This document shows positions 42,359 through 54,056 of a stretch of 64,000 nt of DNA, piece by piece. The DNA lies in NCBI GenBank assembly GCA_038330365.1, contig JBBQNY010000002.1, positions 1-64,000 on the forward strand, given 5' to 3'. The notes beneath the pieces are model-generated. The model was not told the DNA's origin and ran no database searches. It worked only from the letters and a program-made list of their open reading frames with translations. Position 1 is the first letter of the stretch, and each line of letters opens with the position of its first letter. This stretch comes from JBBQNY01 sp038330365. Lineage in GTDB: Bacteria; Pseudomonadota; Gammaproteobacteria; Xanthomonadales; Ahniellaceae. The translations under genes and the position numbers were made by a program.

Positions 42359-43885
42359 TCAGGCCTTCCCCGCCGCGAGGCGCAGCACGAGATCCACCAC
42401 GGCGGGGTTCATGAGATCAATGAGGGGCTTGGGCCAGATACCGAGCAGCAGGGTCGGCACCGCAAAGGCCGCGAGGACGAACATCTCGCGCGCATTGACG
42501 TCGCGCAGGTTGGCGATGTCTGCGTGCACCACCGCGCCGAATATCACGCGCTTGGTCAGCCACAGGGTGTAGGCCGCGCCCAGCACCAGCGTGATCGCGG
42601 CGCCGAAAGCGAGCCAGACGTTCGACTGGAATACCGCGAGGATGACCATGAACTCGCCGACGAATCCCGACGTACCCGGCAGGCCGCAGTTGGCCATTGC
42701 AAACAGGACCCAGAATGCGGCGAACCACGGCATCACGTTCGCCACGCCGCCGTAGTCGCGGATCATGCGGCTGTGACGCCGCTCGTACAGGATTCCGACG
42801 CACGTAAAGAGCGCTCCGGAAACGAACCCGTGCGAGATCATCTGCACCATGGCGCCCTGCACCGCGAGTTGCGCCGCGTCCGGATTGGCATAGTCGCGCA
42901 CCAGCGCCATGGCCACGAACACGCCGAGGGTGACGAAACCCATGTGCGAGATCGACGAATAGGCAATGAGCTTCTTCATGTCTTCCTGCACCAGCGCCAC
43001 GAACCCGATGTACACGATCGCGATCAGCGACAGTGCAATCACCAGCCAGGCGAAGTCCTGCGAGGCGTCGGGTGTGATCGGAAGATTGAACCTGAGGAAC
43101 CCGTAACCACCGATTTTGAGCAGGATGGCCGCCAGCACCACCGAGCCCGCAGTCGGCGCCTGCACGTGCGCATCCGGCAACCAGGTATGCACAGGGAACA
43201 TCGGCACCTTGACCGCGAACGCCAGCAGGAAGGCGAAAAACAGCCAGCTCTGCTCGGTCCGGGTGAGCACCGCGTCGCCGAGCTCGGCAAGGTCAAAACT
43301 GCCGGTCTTGAGATACAGCCAGATCAGCGCGACCAGCATGAAGACCGAGCCGAAGAAGGTGTAGAGGAAAAACTTGAGCGTGGCGTAGACACGCCGGTCG
43401 CCGCCCCAGATGCCGATGATGAGAAACATGGGGATCAACATGCCCTCGAAGAACATGTAGAAGAGCAGCGCATCCTGGGCGCAGAAGACGCCGATCATCA
43501 GCCCCTGCAGGAACAGGAAAGCAGCGAAGTACTGGTGCACGCGCGAGGTGACGGCGCTCCACGCCCCCGCCACCACCAGCACGCCGGTGAAGGTGGTCAG
43601 GAGGATCAAGGCAACCGAGATGCCATCGACTCCGAGGCGATACCACGCGTTCATGGCCGGCAGCCACGACAGCTTCTCGACCAGCTGCATGCCCTCGCCC
43701 GCGGGATCGAACGCCGTGTAGAGGAAAACCGAGAGCAGCAGACCGGCCAGCATCACCAGCAGGGAAAGCCAGCGAGCCGCAACGGCACGCTTTTCACCGA
43801 GCGCCAGCACCGCGACGCCACCGACGATCGGCAGCCAGATCAATACGCTGAGAAGAGGCAGCCGGAATGCGAGATCGAGCGTCAC
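42359..43885 (-). CDS. nuoM: NADH-quinone oxidoreductase subunit M
   Basis: Antiporter-like proton-pumping subunit. 508 aa, GTG start at 43885. About 14 hydrophobic helices with MFFEGMLIPMFLIIGIWGG (about 144-162, conserved Glu), VKVPMFPVHTWLPDAHVQAP (about 230-249, Lys on the proton path) and YSSISHMGFVTLG (about 310). Length matches E. coli NuoM (509). It begins 4 bases after the nuoL stop. Confidence 0.97.
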   Translation of the reverse strand: MTLDLAFRLPLLSVLIWLPIVGGVAVLALGEKRAVAARWLSLLVMLAGLLLSVFLYTAFDPAGEGMQLVEKLSWLPAMNAWYRLGVDGISVALILLTTFTGVLVVAGAWSAVTSRVHQYFAAFLFLQGLMIGVFCAQDALLFYMFFEGMLIPMFLIIGIWGGDRRVYATLKFFLYTFFGSVFMLVALIWLYLKTGSFDLAELGDAVLTRTEQSWLFFAFLLAFAVKVPMFPVHTWLPDAHVQAPTAGSVVLAAILLKIGGYGFLRFNLPITPDASQDFAWLVIALSLIAIVYIGFVALVQEDMKKLIAYSSISHMGFVTLGVFVAMALVRDYANPDAAQLAVQGAMVQMISHGFVSGALFTCVGILYERRHSRMIRDYGGVANVMPWFAAFWVLFAMANCGLPGTSGFVGEFMVILAVFQSNVWLAFGAAITLVLGAAYTLWLTKRVIFGAVVHADIANLRDVNAREMFVLAAFAVPTLLLGIWPKPLIDLMNPAVVDLVLRLAAGKA

Positions 43886-43889
43886 GGCG

Positions 43890-45971
<2,082 letters not shown>

Positions 45972-45973
45972 GC

Positions 45974-46279
45974 TCAGTGCTTCAGCCGGTCGAGTTCAGC
46001 AACATTGATCGTGCGCCGGTTGCGGAACACCACCACGAGGATCGCGAGTCCGATCGCCGCCTCCGCTGCGGCGACCGTCAGGATGAAGAACACGAAGATC
46101 TGGCCCGAAATGTCCCCGAGATAGCGCGAAAACGCCACGAAGTTCATGTTGACGGACAGCAGCATCAGCTCGATCGCCATCAACAGCATGATCATGTTCT
46201 TGCGATTGATGATGATGCCGGCGACTGAAATCGAAAACAGCACGGCGCCGAGCACGAGATAGTGCGCGAGCGAGATCAT
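45974..46279 (-). CDS. nuoK: NADH-quinone oxidoreductase subunit K
   Basis: Small membrane subunit with three helices. 101 aa: LAHYLVLGAVLFSISVAGI, NMIMLLMAIELMLLSVNMNF (with the two conserved Glu-bearing helices) and VFFILTVAAAEAAIGLAILV. Identical in length and layout to E. coli NuoK (100). The ATG overlaps the nuoJ stop (ATGA). Confidence 0.97.
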   Translation of the reverse strand: MISLAHYLVLGAVLFSISVAGIIINRKNMIMLLMAIELMLLSVNMNFVAFSRYLGDISGQIFVFFILTVAAAEAAIGLAILVVVFRNRRTINVAELDRLKH

Positions 46280-46902
46280 GGATCAGTCCCGTCAGAGGCG
46301 GGCGCCACGCTCTCGACCTTGATCAGGCGGATGCGGTCTTCGCTGCGGACTCGGACCTGCTCGGAGGCGCTCAGGTACTTCTTGCCCGTGCGTGGGCGCA
46401 GCGTCAGGGCGACCGCGGCGACGATGCCGACCGTCAGGATCACGGCCGCGATCTCGAACGGGAGCAGGAAGCGCTCGAACATCGCGAGACCAACCAGTTC
46501 GGTGTTGCCGACTCCGGCCGCGGTGGCCATGTCGAGGGCGGGTGCCGACTGCAGGAATCGGGCGCGGGTCGCAAGCACCAGAATGAGTTCCAGGCCCATC
46601 GTGCCCGCCACCAGCAGTGCGGCCGGCACGAAACGCGCGAAGCCCTTGCCCAGCGACTCGTATTCGACGTCAAGCATCATGACCACGAACAGGAACAGGA
46701 CCATCACTGCACCGACGTAGACCAGCACCAGGGTGACGGCCAGGAACTCGGCCCGAAGCTGCAGCCAGAGACACGCCGCGGTGAAAAAGGTCAGTACCAG
46801 CAGCAGCACCGCATGTACGGAATTGCGCACCAGCACCACGCCCAGCGCCGCTGCCACCAGTAGACCGGCAAAGGCATAGAACAGCGCGGCTTCGAGGGTC
46901 AT
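46276..46902 (-). CDS. nuoJ: NADH-quinone oxidoreductase subunit J
   Basis: Membrane subunit with five helices; the pi-bulge helix LAVTLVLVYVGAVMVLFLFVVMML covers about 52-75. 208 aa from ATG 46902 (MTLEAALFYAFAGLLVAAA). The frame runs on upstream through the 100-base nuoI-nuoJ gap, but those residues are Arg-rich and not NuoJ-like. The C-terminal tail (KKYLSASEQVRVRSEDRIRLIK) is charged. This gap is the only break in the otherwise coupled chain of genes. Confidence 0.95.
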   Translation of the reverse strand: MTLEAALFYAFAGLLVAAALGVVLVRNSVHAVLLLVLTFFTAACLWLQLRAEFLAVTLVLVYVGAVMVLFLFVVMMLDVEYESLGKGFARFVPAALLVAGTMGLELILVLATRARFLQSAPALDMATAAGVGNTELVGLAMFERFLLPFEIAAVILTVGIVAAVALTLRPRTGKKYLSASEQVRVRSEDRIRLIKVESVAPASDGTDP

Positions 46903-47002
46903 GTCCGCACGCCCATGGACAGGGTCACGATCGCTCGTGAATGCACCGCAGCCGTCCCGCAGAAACGGGTCGCAAACAAGGATGCTGGCAGGGGCATGCG
47001 CA

Positions 47003-47491
47003 TCAACGGAACGGCGCGTCGAACGCGCGCGCCTCCGCGATCTGGGCCTCGAACCGGTCACCGATCGCAAGCAACTGCTGCTTGGTCACGATGTTCTCGC
47101 CGCGTGATTCGAAATGATATTCGTGGATCTGTGTCTCGACGATGGAATCGACCGGACAACTCTCCTCGCAGAATCCACAGTAGATGCACTTGAAAAGGTC
47201 GATGTCGTAGCGGGTGGTGCGGCGCGAACCGTCCTCGCGCTGTTCCGAATCAATCGTGATGGCGAGTGCCGGGCAGACCGCCTCGCAAAGCTTGCAGGCG
47301 ATACAGCGTTCTTCGCCGTTCGGATAGCGCCTGAGCGCGTGCAGACCGCGGAAGCGCCCGGATTGCGGAATCTTCTCCATCGGGTACTGCATCGTGTACT
47401 TGGGACGCACGAAGTAGCGACTGGTCAGTGCAAGTCCCTGGATCAGTTCCCAGAGCATCAGGCTGCGGAAATATTCGACGATACGTTTCAT
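47003..47491 (-). CDS. nuoI: NADH-quinone oxidoreductase subunit I
   Basis: Peripheral arm subunit holding clusters N6a and N6b. 162 aa from ATG 47491. Two 4Fe-4S motifs: CIACKLCEAVCP (about 63-74) and CIYCGFCEESCP (about 102-113). The N-terminal amphipathic helix (MKRIVEYFRSLMLWELIQGL) anchors it at the membrane. ATGA overlap with the nuoH stop. Confidence 0.97.
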   Translation of the reverse strand: MKRIVEYFRSLMLWELIQGLALTSRYFVRPKYTMQYPMEKIPQSGRFRGLHALRRYPNGEERCIACKLCEAVCPALAITIDSEQREDGSRRTTRYDIDLFKCIYCGFCEESCPVDSIVETQIHEYHFESRGENIVTKQQLLAIGDRFEAQIAEARAFDAPFR

Positions 47492-48573
47492 GCGCCCGCC
47501 ACCACGACATGCCAGTACTTGAAAATGGCTGCCACCGTGACCCACACCAGCGTCACCGGAATGAACACTTTCCAGCCGAGCCGCATGATCTGGTCGTAGC
47601 GATAGCGCGGGAAGGTGGCGCGGATCCAGAGGAACGAGAACATGAAGAACATCGCCTTCACGAACAGCCACGGCCATCCCCCGAGCCACAGCCACGAAAT
47701 CCAGCCCGGCGCGTCGATGTCGACAAGGCCCTGCACCGGACTCAGCCAACCGCCCCAGAACAGGATCGCGGTGAGGAACGAAATCAGGATCATGTTCGCG
47801 TACTCGGCGAGGAAGAACACCGCGAACGCCGCGCCGCCGTATTCGACGTGAAAGCCGGCGACGATTTCGGATTCACCTTCCGCGACGTCGAATGGCGCGC
47901 GATTGGTCTCGGCGACTCCCGAGATGAGATACACCACGAACAGGGGAAACAGGGGCAGCCAGAACCATTCCGCCGCGCCGGCGTTGCCGGCCTGGGCGAG
48001 GACGATATCGGTGAGATTGAGCGAGCCCGACAGGATCAGCACGCCGAGCAGCGCGAAACCCATGGCGATCTCGTAGCTCACGACCTGGGCGGCCGAACGC
48101 ATCGCGCCGAGGAAGGCGTACTTGGAGTTCGATGCCCAGCCGGCGAGGATGATGCCGTAGACGCTCATGGACGTCATCGCGAGCAGATAAAGCAGCCCGA
48201 CATTAAGGTCCGCCAGCACCACGCCGTCGTCGAACGGCACCACCGCCCACGCGGCGAAGGCCGGGGCCATCACCAGCACCGGCGCGAGGAAATACAAAAA
48301 GCGGTTGGCGTTGGCCGGAACCACGATTTCCTTGAACAGCATCTTGAACACATCGGCGAAAGGCTGCAGCAGCCCGAGCGGGCCGACCTGGTTGGGACCG
48401 AGGCGGACCTGCATGTAGCCGATGACCTTGCGCTCGAAATAGGTATAGAAGGCGACGGTGAGGATCAGGGGAATCGAGATCGCGAGAATCTTCGCGAGCG
48501 TCAGCGAAACCGTCCACGCCGCGGGATATGCGGTGGCGACGCCGTCGATGAATCCCGCGACCTGCTCGATCAC
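47488..48573 (-). CDS. nuoH: NADH-quinone oxidoreductase subunit H
   Basis: Membrane subunit forming the quinone chamber with NuoB/NuoD. 361 aa from GTG 48573, which shares GTGA with the nuoG stop; GGGGAAG lies 7 bases upstream. Eight hydrophobic helices, YFERKVIGYMQVRLGPNQVG (about 46-65) and GVAETNRAPFDVAEGESEIV (about 226-245), the loop lining the quinone site. A longer upstream reading inside nuoG is not credible. Confidence 0.96.
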   Translation of the reverse strand: MIEQVAGFIDGVATAYPAAWTVSLTLAKILAISIPLILTVAFYTYFERKVIGYMQVRLGPNQVGPLGLLQPFADVFKMLFKEIVVPANANRFLYFLAPVLVMAPAFAAWAVVPFDDGVVLADLNVGLLYLLAMTSMSVYGIILAGWASNSKYAFLGAMRSAAQVVSYEIAMGFALLGVLILSGSLNLTDIVLAQAGNAGAAEWFWLPLFPLFVVYLISGVAETNRAPFDVAEGESEIVAGFHVEYGGAAFAVFFLAEYANMILISFLTAILFWGGWLSPVQGLVDIDAPGWISWLWLGGWPWLFVKAMFFMFSFLWIRATFPRYRYDQIMRLGWKVFIPVTLVWVTVAAIFKYWHVVVAGA

Positions 48574-50927
48574 GATTTCTTCCCCGGGCTCGCGCCGATG
48601 GTCACGGGCGCACCGGTCGCGCCGAGGGCGGCGGTGACCGGGAAGCCTGCCGGAATCCACACGCAGCCGCGCGCAACACGTTCATCGGTGACGAGAGTCA
48701 GCGCACACGGGACGCCGTTCGTGCCGACGTCGATCCACTCGCCATTGGACAGGCCGAGTGCTTCAGCGTCGTCAGGATGCAGCGCGGCGACCAAATCGGC
48801 CGCAAGAGAACTGGCCTGAAGCGCGGAGGCACGACGCACCACCGCATCGGTGCGGTAGATGGGCACATTGGCGAGGCGCGAGAACGCGCCGCCGGCCAAA
48901 GCTGCGGATTCAGTCCGTGGCAGCGCGGATCCGTGCGGCGGAGCAAACTCGAGCGGCACGGCTGCATCCGGCATCGACGCGCGCAGCCCGGCGAGATCGG
49001 TGAATTCGAAGCCCTCGATTTGCAGGGCAGCACCCAGTGCACGCAGCACCTTCCAACCCGGACGCGTCTGGCCGGGCAGCGCGCCCCCGGCGGCGGTCGA
49101 CTGCACGAATCCGTCGGCATTGACGAGCGTGGCCTCGATCTCCGGCGTCAAGCCGATGGGTAGCAGCACGTCGGCATGTTGCATCCAGAGCGGATGCGCG
49201 AACGACGCGAAAACAACGCTGAGCTCGGCGGTGCCCAGCGCGCGCTCAAGCTGCGCCGGCTGCGCGAAGTCTTCCGGCTCGCAGCCGTAGAGGACCATCG
49301 CCTTGGCACCCTCCGCCACCACGCTCGCGGCCGGCCGCGCCGAAGTCGCAGGCAAGGCGCCCATGCGCGCGAGGCCAACCGCGTTTGCGCCCTGCGGCAC
49401 CTCATTGAGTCGCGCACCGAGCGCGGCCGCAAGCGCATGCGCGGACGCGCGGACACGCTGCGACTGCGCGTGCTGCACGGCCTGATCGCCAAGGATCACG
49501 AGCGGTCGCTTCGCGTTCTCGAAAGCCTTGCGCAACTTGGTGACCGTTTCGGCCTCGCAGTCGGCAACGGCGCGACCGGCGGCAAGCGCGTCGATCACCT
49601 CCACCCAACGGTGCGGCGGGGACAGCAGGCGACCTGCCAGATCGAAATTGAAAGCGAAGTCCACCGCATTGAGCACGAACACGGGTGCGTTGCCGGCGCC
49701 CACGGCAGCCTTGCGAATGCGATGCGACAGCAGCGGCGCTTCACGGCGCGGGTCCGATCCGATGAGAAGGATGGCGTCGGCCTTCTCGATTTCCGCCAGC
49801 GGTACGGCAAAGGTCTGCGCGGCCGCGCGGTCAGCCGGATCCGACACGCGCAGCCGATGGTCGATCGAGCCCTGGCCGAGTGCCTGCATGAGGCGCGCGA
49901 GCAGGAAACCTTCCTCGCACGACGTCGCCGGCGACAACAGCATGCCCAGATCATCGCCCCGATGCGCAGTCAGAGCCGGCACCAGTGCAGCGAGCGCCTG
50001 GTCCCAACTGGCCTCGACCAGCGCGCCATCGCGGTTGCGCACCATCGGCGCCACGAGACGATCGGGCGCGTTGAGCCCCTGGTGCGAATAGCGGTCACGA
50101 TCCGACAGCCAGCATTCGTTGATGGCCTCGTTTTCGCGGGGTACGCAGCGCATCACCTCGCCGCGGCGCACGTGCAGCCACAGGTTCGATCCCAGTGCAT
50201 CGTGATAGCCGATCGACGCGCGCGCAATCAGCTCCCACGGACGCGCGCGGAAGCGGAACACCTTGTTGGTCAAGGCGCCAACCGGGCATACGTCAATGAC
50301 GTTGCCGGACAGTTCCGAATCAACCGCCTTGCCGATGTAGGTACCGATCGAAAGATTCTCGCCGCGGCCCATGCCGCCGAGCTCATAGGTACCCGAGATC
50401 TCGGATACAAAGCGGACGCAGCGCGTGCAGTGGATGCAGCGCGTCATGTCAGTCGCGACCAGTGGGCCCATGTTCTCGTCGGGTACCACGCGCTTGCGTT
50501 CGGAGAAGCGGGAAACGGAGCGGCCGTAGCCCATCGCCACGTCCTGCAATTCACACTCGCCGCCCTGGTCGCAGATCGGGCAGTCGAGCGGATGGTTGAT
50601 CAGCAGGAACTCCATGACATTGCGCTGCGCGTCGAGCGCGCGCACGGACTGAGTCTGGATTTTCATGCCTTCCATAACCGGGGTCGCGCAGGCCGGCAGC
50701 GGCTTGGGAGACTTCTCGACATCGACCAGGCACATGCGGCAATTGGCCGCGATGGGCAGCTTGTCGTGGTAGCAGAAACGCGGGATGGCCACACCCATGC
50801 GATCGGCTGCGTGGATGATCATCGAGCCTTTCGGTGCAGTCAGCGCGACGCCATCGATCTCGATCGACACATGCCCTTCAGGGATCGGAGCCTTTTCCAT
50901 GGCACTGTCGGAAACTACGGCGCTCAT
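48570..50927 (-). CDS. nuoG: NADH-quinone oxidoreductase subunit G
   Basis: Largest peripheral subunit, carrying clusters N1b, N4 and N5. 785 aa. The 2Fe-2S N-terminal domain has CYHDKLPIAANCRMC (about 47-61) and PACATPV. HPLDCPICDQGGECELQ (about 116-132) and CIHCTRCVRF (about 163-172) hold 4Fe-4S clusters. The rest is a molybdopterin-oxidoreductase-like fold without a visible cofactor site. The start overlaps the nuoF stop (ATGA), and the end overlaps nuoH. Confidence 0.96.
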   Translation of the reverse strand: MSAVVSDSAMEKAPIPEGHVSIEIDGVALTAPKGSMIIHAADRMGVAIPRFCYHDKLPIAANCRMCLVDVEKSPKPLPACATPVMEGMKIQTQSVRALDAQRNVMEFLLINHPLDCPICDQGGECELQDVAMGYGRSVSRFSERKRVVPDENMGPLVATDMTRCIHCTRCVRFVSEISGTYELGGMGRGENLSIGTYIGKAVDSELSGNVIDVCPVGALTNKVFRFRARPWELIARASIGYHDALGSNLWLHVRRGEVMRCVPRENEAINECWLSDRDRYSHQGLNAPDRLVAPMVRNRDGALVEASWDQALAALVPALTAHRGDDLGMLLSPATSCEEGFLLARLMQALGQGSIDHRLRVSDPADRAAAQTFAVPLAEIEKADAILLIGSDPRREAPLLSHRIRKAAVGAGNAPVFVLNAVDFAFNFDLAGRLLSPPHRWVEVIDALAAGRAVADCEAETVTKLRKAFENAKRPLVILGDQAVQHAQSQRVRASAHALAAALGARLNEVPQGANAVGLARMGALPATSARPAASVVAEGAKAMVLYGCEPEDFAQPAQLERALGTAELSVVFASFAHPLWMQHADVLLPIGLTPEIEATLVNADGFVQSTAAGGALPGQTRPGWKVLRALGAALQIEGFEFTDLAGLRASMPDAAVPLEFAPPHGSALPRTESAALAGGAFSRLANVPIYRTDAVVRRASALQASSLAADLVAALHPDDAEALGLSNGEWIDVGTNGVPCALTLVTDERVARGCVWIPAGFPVTAALGATGAPVTIGASPGKKS

Positions 50928-52258
50928 GCCGCCACCGCACGATCGACCACGCGACCGGCTTTTTCATCGTCAACGAGCGAGCGCCCGTTGGCAATGTAGT
51001 ACTCGAACTCGTGCCAGTAGTGGCGCAGGAAGCCCTGCACCGGCCACGCGGCCGCTTCGCCGAATGCGCAGATCGTGTGGCCTTCGATCTGCCCCGCGGC
51101 GCGCTTGAGCATCGCCAGATCCGCCATCACCGCCTCGCCATCGAGGATGCGGGTCAGCAGGCGATACATCCAGCCCGTGCCTTCACGACAGGGCGTGCAC
51201 TGGCCGCAGGACTCGGCCATGTAGAAACGCGAAATGCGATGACAGGCGCGAACCATGCAGGTGCTGTCGTCCATCACGATCACGGCGCCGGATCCGAGTC
51301 CCGATCCCGCCTTCTGCAGGCAGTCGTAGTCCATCGTCGACTCAAGCATTACCGCCGCCGGCAGCACCGGCATGGAGGATCCACCCGGAATGACGCCCTT
51401 GAGCGTGCGCCCCGGACGCATGCCGCCCGCCATGGCGAGAAGATCTCGGAACGGGGTGCCAAGCCGGACCTCGAAGTTGCCGGGATTTGCCACGTGTCCG
51501 GAAACCGAAAACATCTTCGGCCCGCCGTTGTTCGGCTTGCCGAGTGCCAGGAACCAGTCCCCGCCATTGCGCATGATGGCCGGCACCGATGCGAAGGTCT
51601 CGGTGTTGTTGATCGTGGTGGGCTTGCCGTAGAGCCCAAAGTTCGCGGGGAACGGGGGCTTGAAGCGGGGCTGTCCCTTCTTGCCCTCCAGCGACTCCAT
51701 CAGGGCGGTTTCCTCGCCACAGATGTATGCGCCCGCGCCGAGCACGCCGTGGAGGTCGACCGTCACGCCCGAGCCCTGGATGTCGCTTCCGAGCCAGCCT
51801 TTTTCATACGCCTCGGCCAGTGCCTGCTCGAAGCGTTCAAACGGCTCGTGATGGAACTCACCGCGAAGATAGTTGTAACCGACCGATGAGCCCATCGCAT
51901 AACAGGCAATTGCCATGCCCTCGACGACCGAATGGGGGTTGTAGCGCAGGATGTCGCGGTCCTTGCAGGTACCCGGCTCGGACTCGTCCGAGTTGCAGAG
52001 CACATACTTCTGCACGTCGCGCCCCTTCGGCATGAAGCTCCATTTGAGGCCGGTGGGGAAGCCTGCGCCACCACGACCGCGGAGGTTGGAGTTCTTGATT
52101 TCCTCGATGACCGATTCCGGCGCGATCTTGTCCGCGAGGATGCGGCGCCAGGCCTGGTAGCCACCGGATTTCAGGTAACTGTCGTAACTCCACGGCTGCT
52201 CGAAATGCAGCGTGGTCATGCACACGTTGTGCGCTTCCGGAACGGGACCGGAACTCAC
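50924..52258 (-). CDS. nuoF: NADH-quinone oxidoreductase subunit F
   Basis: NADH- and FMN-binding subunit with cluster N3; the electron entry point. 444 aa from GTG 52258, which overlaps the nuoE stop (GTGA). Glycine-rich GRGGAGFPTGLKW (about 60-72) binds NADH/FMN, and ESCGQCTPCREGT (about 350-362) plus a later Cys bind the 4Fe-4S cluster. ATG 52219 is an alternative start, but the N-terminal residues PVPEAHNVCMTTLHF suit the family. Confidence 0.96.
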   Translation of the reverse strand: MSSGPVPEAHNVCMTTLHFEQPWSYDSYLKSGGYQAWRRILADKIAPESVIEEIKNSNLRGRGGAGFPTGLKWSFMPKGRDVQKYVLCNSDESEPGTCKDRDILRYNPHSVVEGMAIACYAMGSSVGYNYLRGEFHHEPFERFEQALAEAYEKGWLGSDIQGSGVTVDLHGVLGAGAYICGEETALMESLEGKKGQPRFKPPFPANFGLYGKPTTINNTETFASVPAIMRNGGDWFLALGKPNNGGPKMFSVSGHVANPGNFEVRLGTPFRDLLAMAGGMRPGRTLKGVIPGGSSMPVLPAAVMLESTMDYDCLQKAGSGLGSGAVIVMDDSTCMVRACHRISRFYMAESCGQCTPCREGTGWMYRLLTRILDGEAVMADLAMLKRAAGQIEGHTICAFGEAAAWPVQGFLRHYWHEFEYYIANGRSLVDDEKAGRVVDRAVAA

Positions 52259-52797
52259 GACGGATCTCCCTTCGACAGCCCGTCGAGCAGGGCGTCAACC
52301 GATTCGGTGGTCAGTCGCTCGTGGTAGTGCCCGTCGATCACCATCATCGGCGCGCCGGTGCACGCAGCCAGACATTCTTCCTCGATCTTCAGATAGATGC
52401 GACCGTCCGGCGTGCTCTCGCCCAGCTTCACGCCGAGGCGTCGCTCGCAATGGCGCACGATGTCCTCGGCACCGTTGAGCCAGCACGAAATATTGGTGCA
52501 GATCGCCACCTTGTGGCGTCCAACGGGCTCAAGATCGAACATCGAATAGAAAGTAGCGACCTCGTACGCCCAGATCGGCGGCACGCCCAGATACTTCGCG
52601 ACTGCCGCCATCAGCGCATCCGTGAGATGGCCACCGCTCTCTTCCTGGGCTGCCATCAGGCCCTGCAGCAGCGCGCTGCGCCTGCGGTCTTCCGGAAACT
52701 TGGCCAGCCAGTGATCAATATGGGCACGCGTCGTCGCACTCAACGCCAGCAGCGGATCGATATCGCGCACGGCCTCGAAATTGCCGGTCGCCTTCAT
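52255..52797 (-). CDS. nuoE: NADH-quinone oxidoreductase subunit E
   Basis: Thioredoxin-like subunit with 2Fe-2S cluster N1a. 180 aa from ATG 52797, overlapping the nuoD stop (ATGA). Ligands: CTNISC (about 101-106) and CLAAC (about 142-146). The helical N-terminal region has LLQGLMAAQEESGGHLTDAL. The frame continues upstream inside nuoD, but those residues are unrelated. Confidence 0.96.
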   Translation of the reverse strand: MKATGNFEAVRDIDPLLALSATTRAHIDHWLAKFPEDRRRSALLQGLMAAQEESGGHLTDALMAAVAKYLGVPPIWAYEVATFYSMFDLEPVGRHKVAICTNISCWLNGAEDIVRHCERRLGVKLGESTPDGRIYLKIEEECLAACTGAPMMVIDGHYHERLTTESVDALLDGLSKGDPS

Positions 52798-54056
52798 CGA
52801 TCGACCTCGCCGAACACCAGGTCGTAGGTGCCGATCATCGCCACCACATCCGCCAGCATGTGGCCGCGTACGAACTCGTCGATCGACGAGAGATGCGCAA
52901 AACCCGGTGCCCGCAGCTTGACGCGAAACGGTTTGTTGGCGCCGTCCGAGACGATATAGGCACCGAATTCGCCCTTGGGTGCCTCGACGGCGGCGTAGGT
53001 CTCGCCCGCCGGCACGCAATAACCCTCGGTGAAGAGTTTGAAATGATGGATGAGCGCTTCCATGTCGTCTTTCATCTCGACACGACTGGGCGGGACGACC
53101 TTGTAGTTCTCGATCATCACGGGGCCGGGATTGGCACGCAGCCAGGTGATGCACTGCTGGACGATACGGTTCGACTGGCGCATCTCCTCTACCCGCACCA
53201 GGTAGCGGTCGTAGCAGTCACCCGCAACGCCAACCGGGATGTCGAAGTCCACTTCGCTGTACTTCGCGTACGGCTGTTGCTTGCGCAGATCCCATGCGGT
53301 GCCCGAGCCCCGCAGCATGGGACCGCTCATGCCCCAGGCCAGCGCCTGCTCCGGCGACACCACACCGATACCGACGGTGCGCTGTTTCCAGATGCGGTTG
53401 TCCGTAAGCAGCGTCTCGTACTCGTCCACGCGCCGTGGAAAATCCGCGCAGAAGGCTTCGAGGAAATCCAGCATCGAGCCCTCGCGCCATTCGTTCATCC
53501 GCGCAAGATCGCGGCCCTTGTGCCACGGCGACTCGCGGTACTGGGGCATGCGCTCCGGCAGATCGCGATACACGCCGCCGGGGCGGTAGTAGGTCGCGTG
53601 CATGCGCGCCCCGCTCACCGCTTCGTAACAGTCCATCAGTTCCTCGCGCTCACGGAACGCATAGAGGAATACCGTCATGGCGCCGAGATCGAGCGCGTTG
53701 GATCCGATCCACATCAGATGATTGAGGATCCGCGTGATCTCGTCGAACATCGTGCGGATCCATTGCGCACGCGGCGTCGGATCGATGGCGAGCAACTGTT
53801 CGATCGCGCGCACGTAGGCGTGTTCGTTGCACATCATGGAAACGTAGTCGAGACGATCCATGTAACCGATGGACTGGTTCCAGGGCTTGGACTCCGCCAG
53901 CTTCTCGGTCGCGCGATGCAGCAGACCCACGTGCGGATCCGCCCGCACGATGGTCTCGCCGTCCATCTCCAGCACCAGGCGCAGCACGCCGTGCGCAGCC
54001 GGGTGCTGCGGGCCGAAATTCATCGTGTAATTGCGGATTTCCGCCACTTGACTCAT
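52794..54056 (-). CDS. nuoD: NADH-quinone oxidoreductase subunit D
   Basis: 49-kDa-type subunit forming the quinone site. 420 aa, separate from NuoC rather than fused as in E. coli. NFGPQHPAAHGVLRLVLEMD (about 13-32) provides the quinone-contact His, and the family end DLVFGEVDR is intact. The ATG overlaps the nuoC stop (ATGA). Confidence 0.97.
   Translation of the reverse strand: MSQVAEIRNYTMNFGPQHPAAHGVLRLVLEMDGETIVRADPHVGLLHRATEKLAESKPWNQSIGYMDRLDYVSMMCNEHAYVRAIEQLLAIDPTPRAQWIRTMFDEITRILNHLMWIGSNALDLGAMTVFLYAFREREELMDCYEAVSGARMHATYYRPGGVYRDLPERMPQYRESPWHKGRDLARMNEWREGSMLDFLEAFCADFPRRVDEYETLLTDNRIWKQRTVGIGVVSPEQALAWGMSGPMLRGSGTAWDLRKQQPYAKYSEVDFDIPVGVAGDCYDRYLVRVEEMRQSNRIVQQCITWLRANPGPVMIENYKVVPPSRVEMKDDMEALIHHFKLFTEGYCVPAGETYAAVEAPKGEFGAYIVSDGANKPFRVKLRAPGFAHLSSIDEFVRGHMLADVVAMIGTYDLVFGEVDR

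Noticed and set aside
49176..50999. A 607-codon plus-strand frame opposite nuoG
   Set aside because: Antisense of a clear NuoG with all cluster ligands.
52798..53154. Upstream extension of nuoE inside nuoD
   Set aside because: The extra residues are unrelated to NuoE, and ATG 52797 makes the ATGA overlap used by neighbouring genes.
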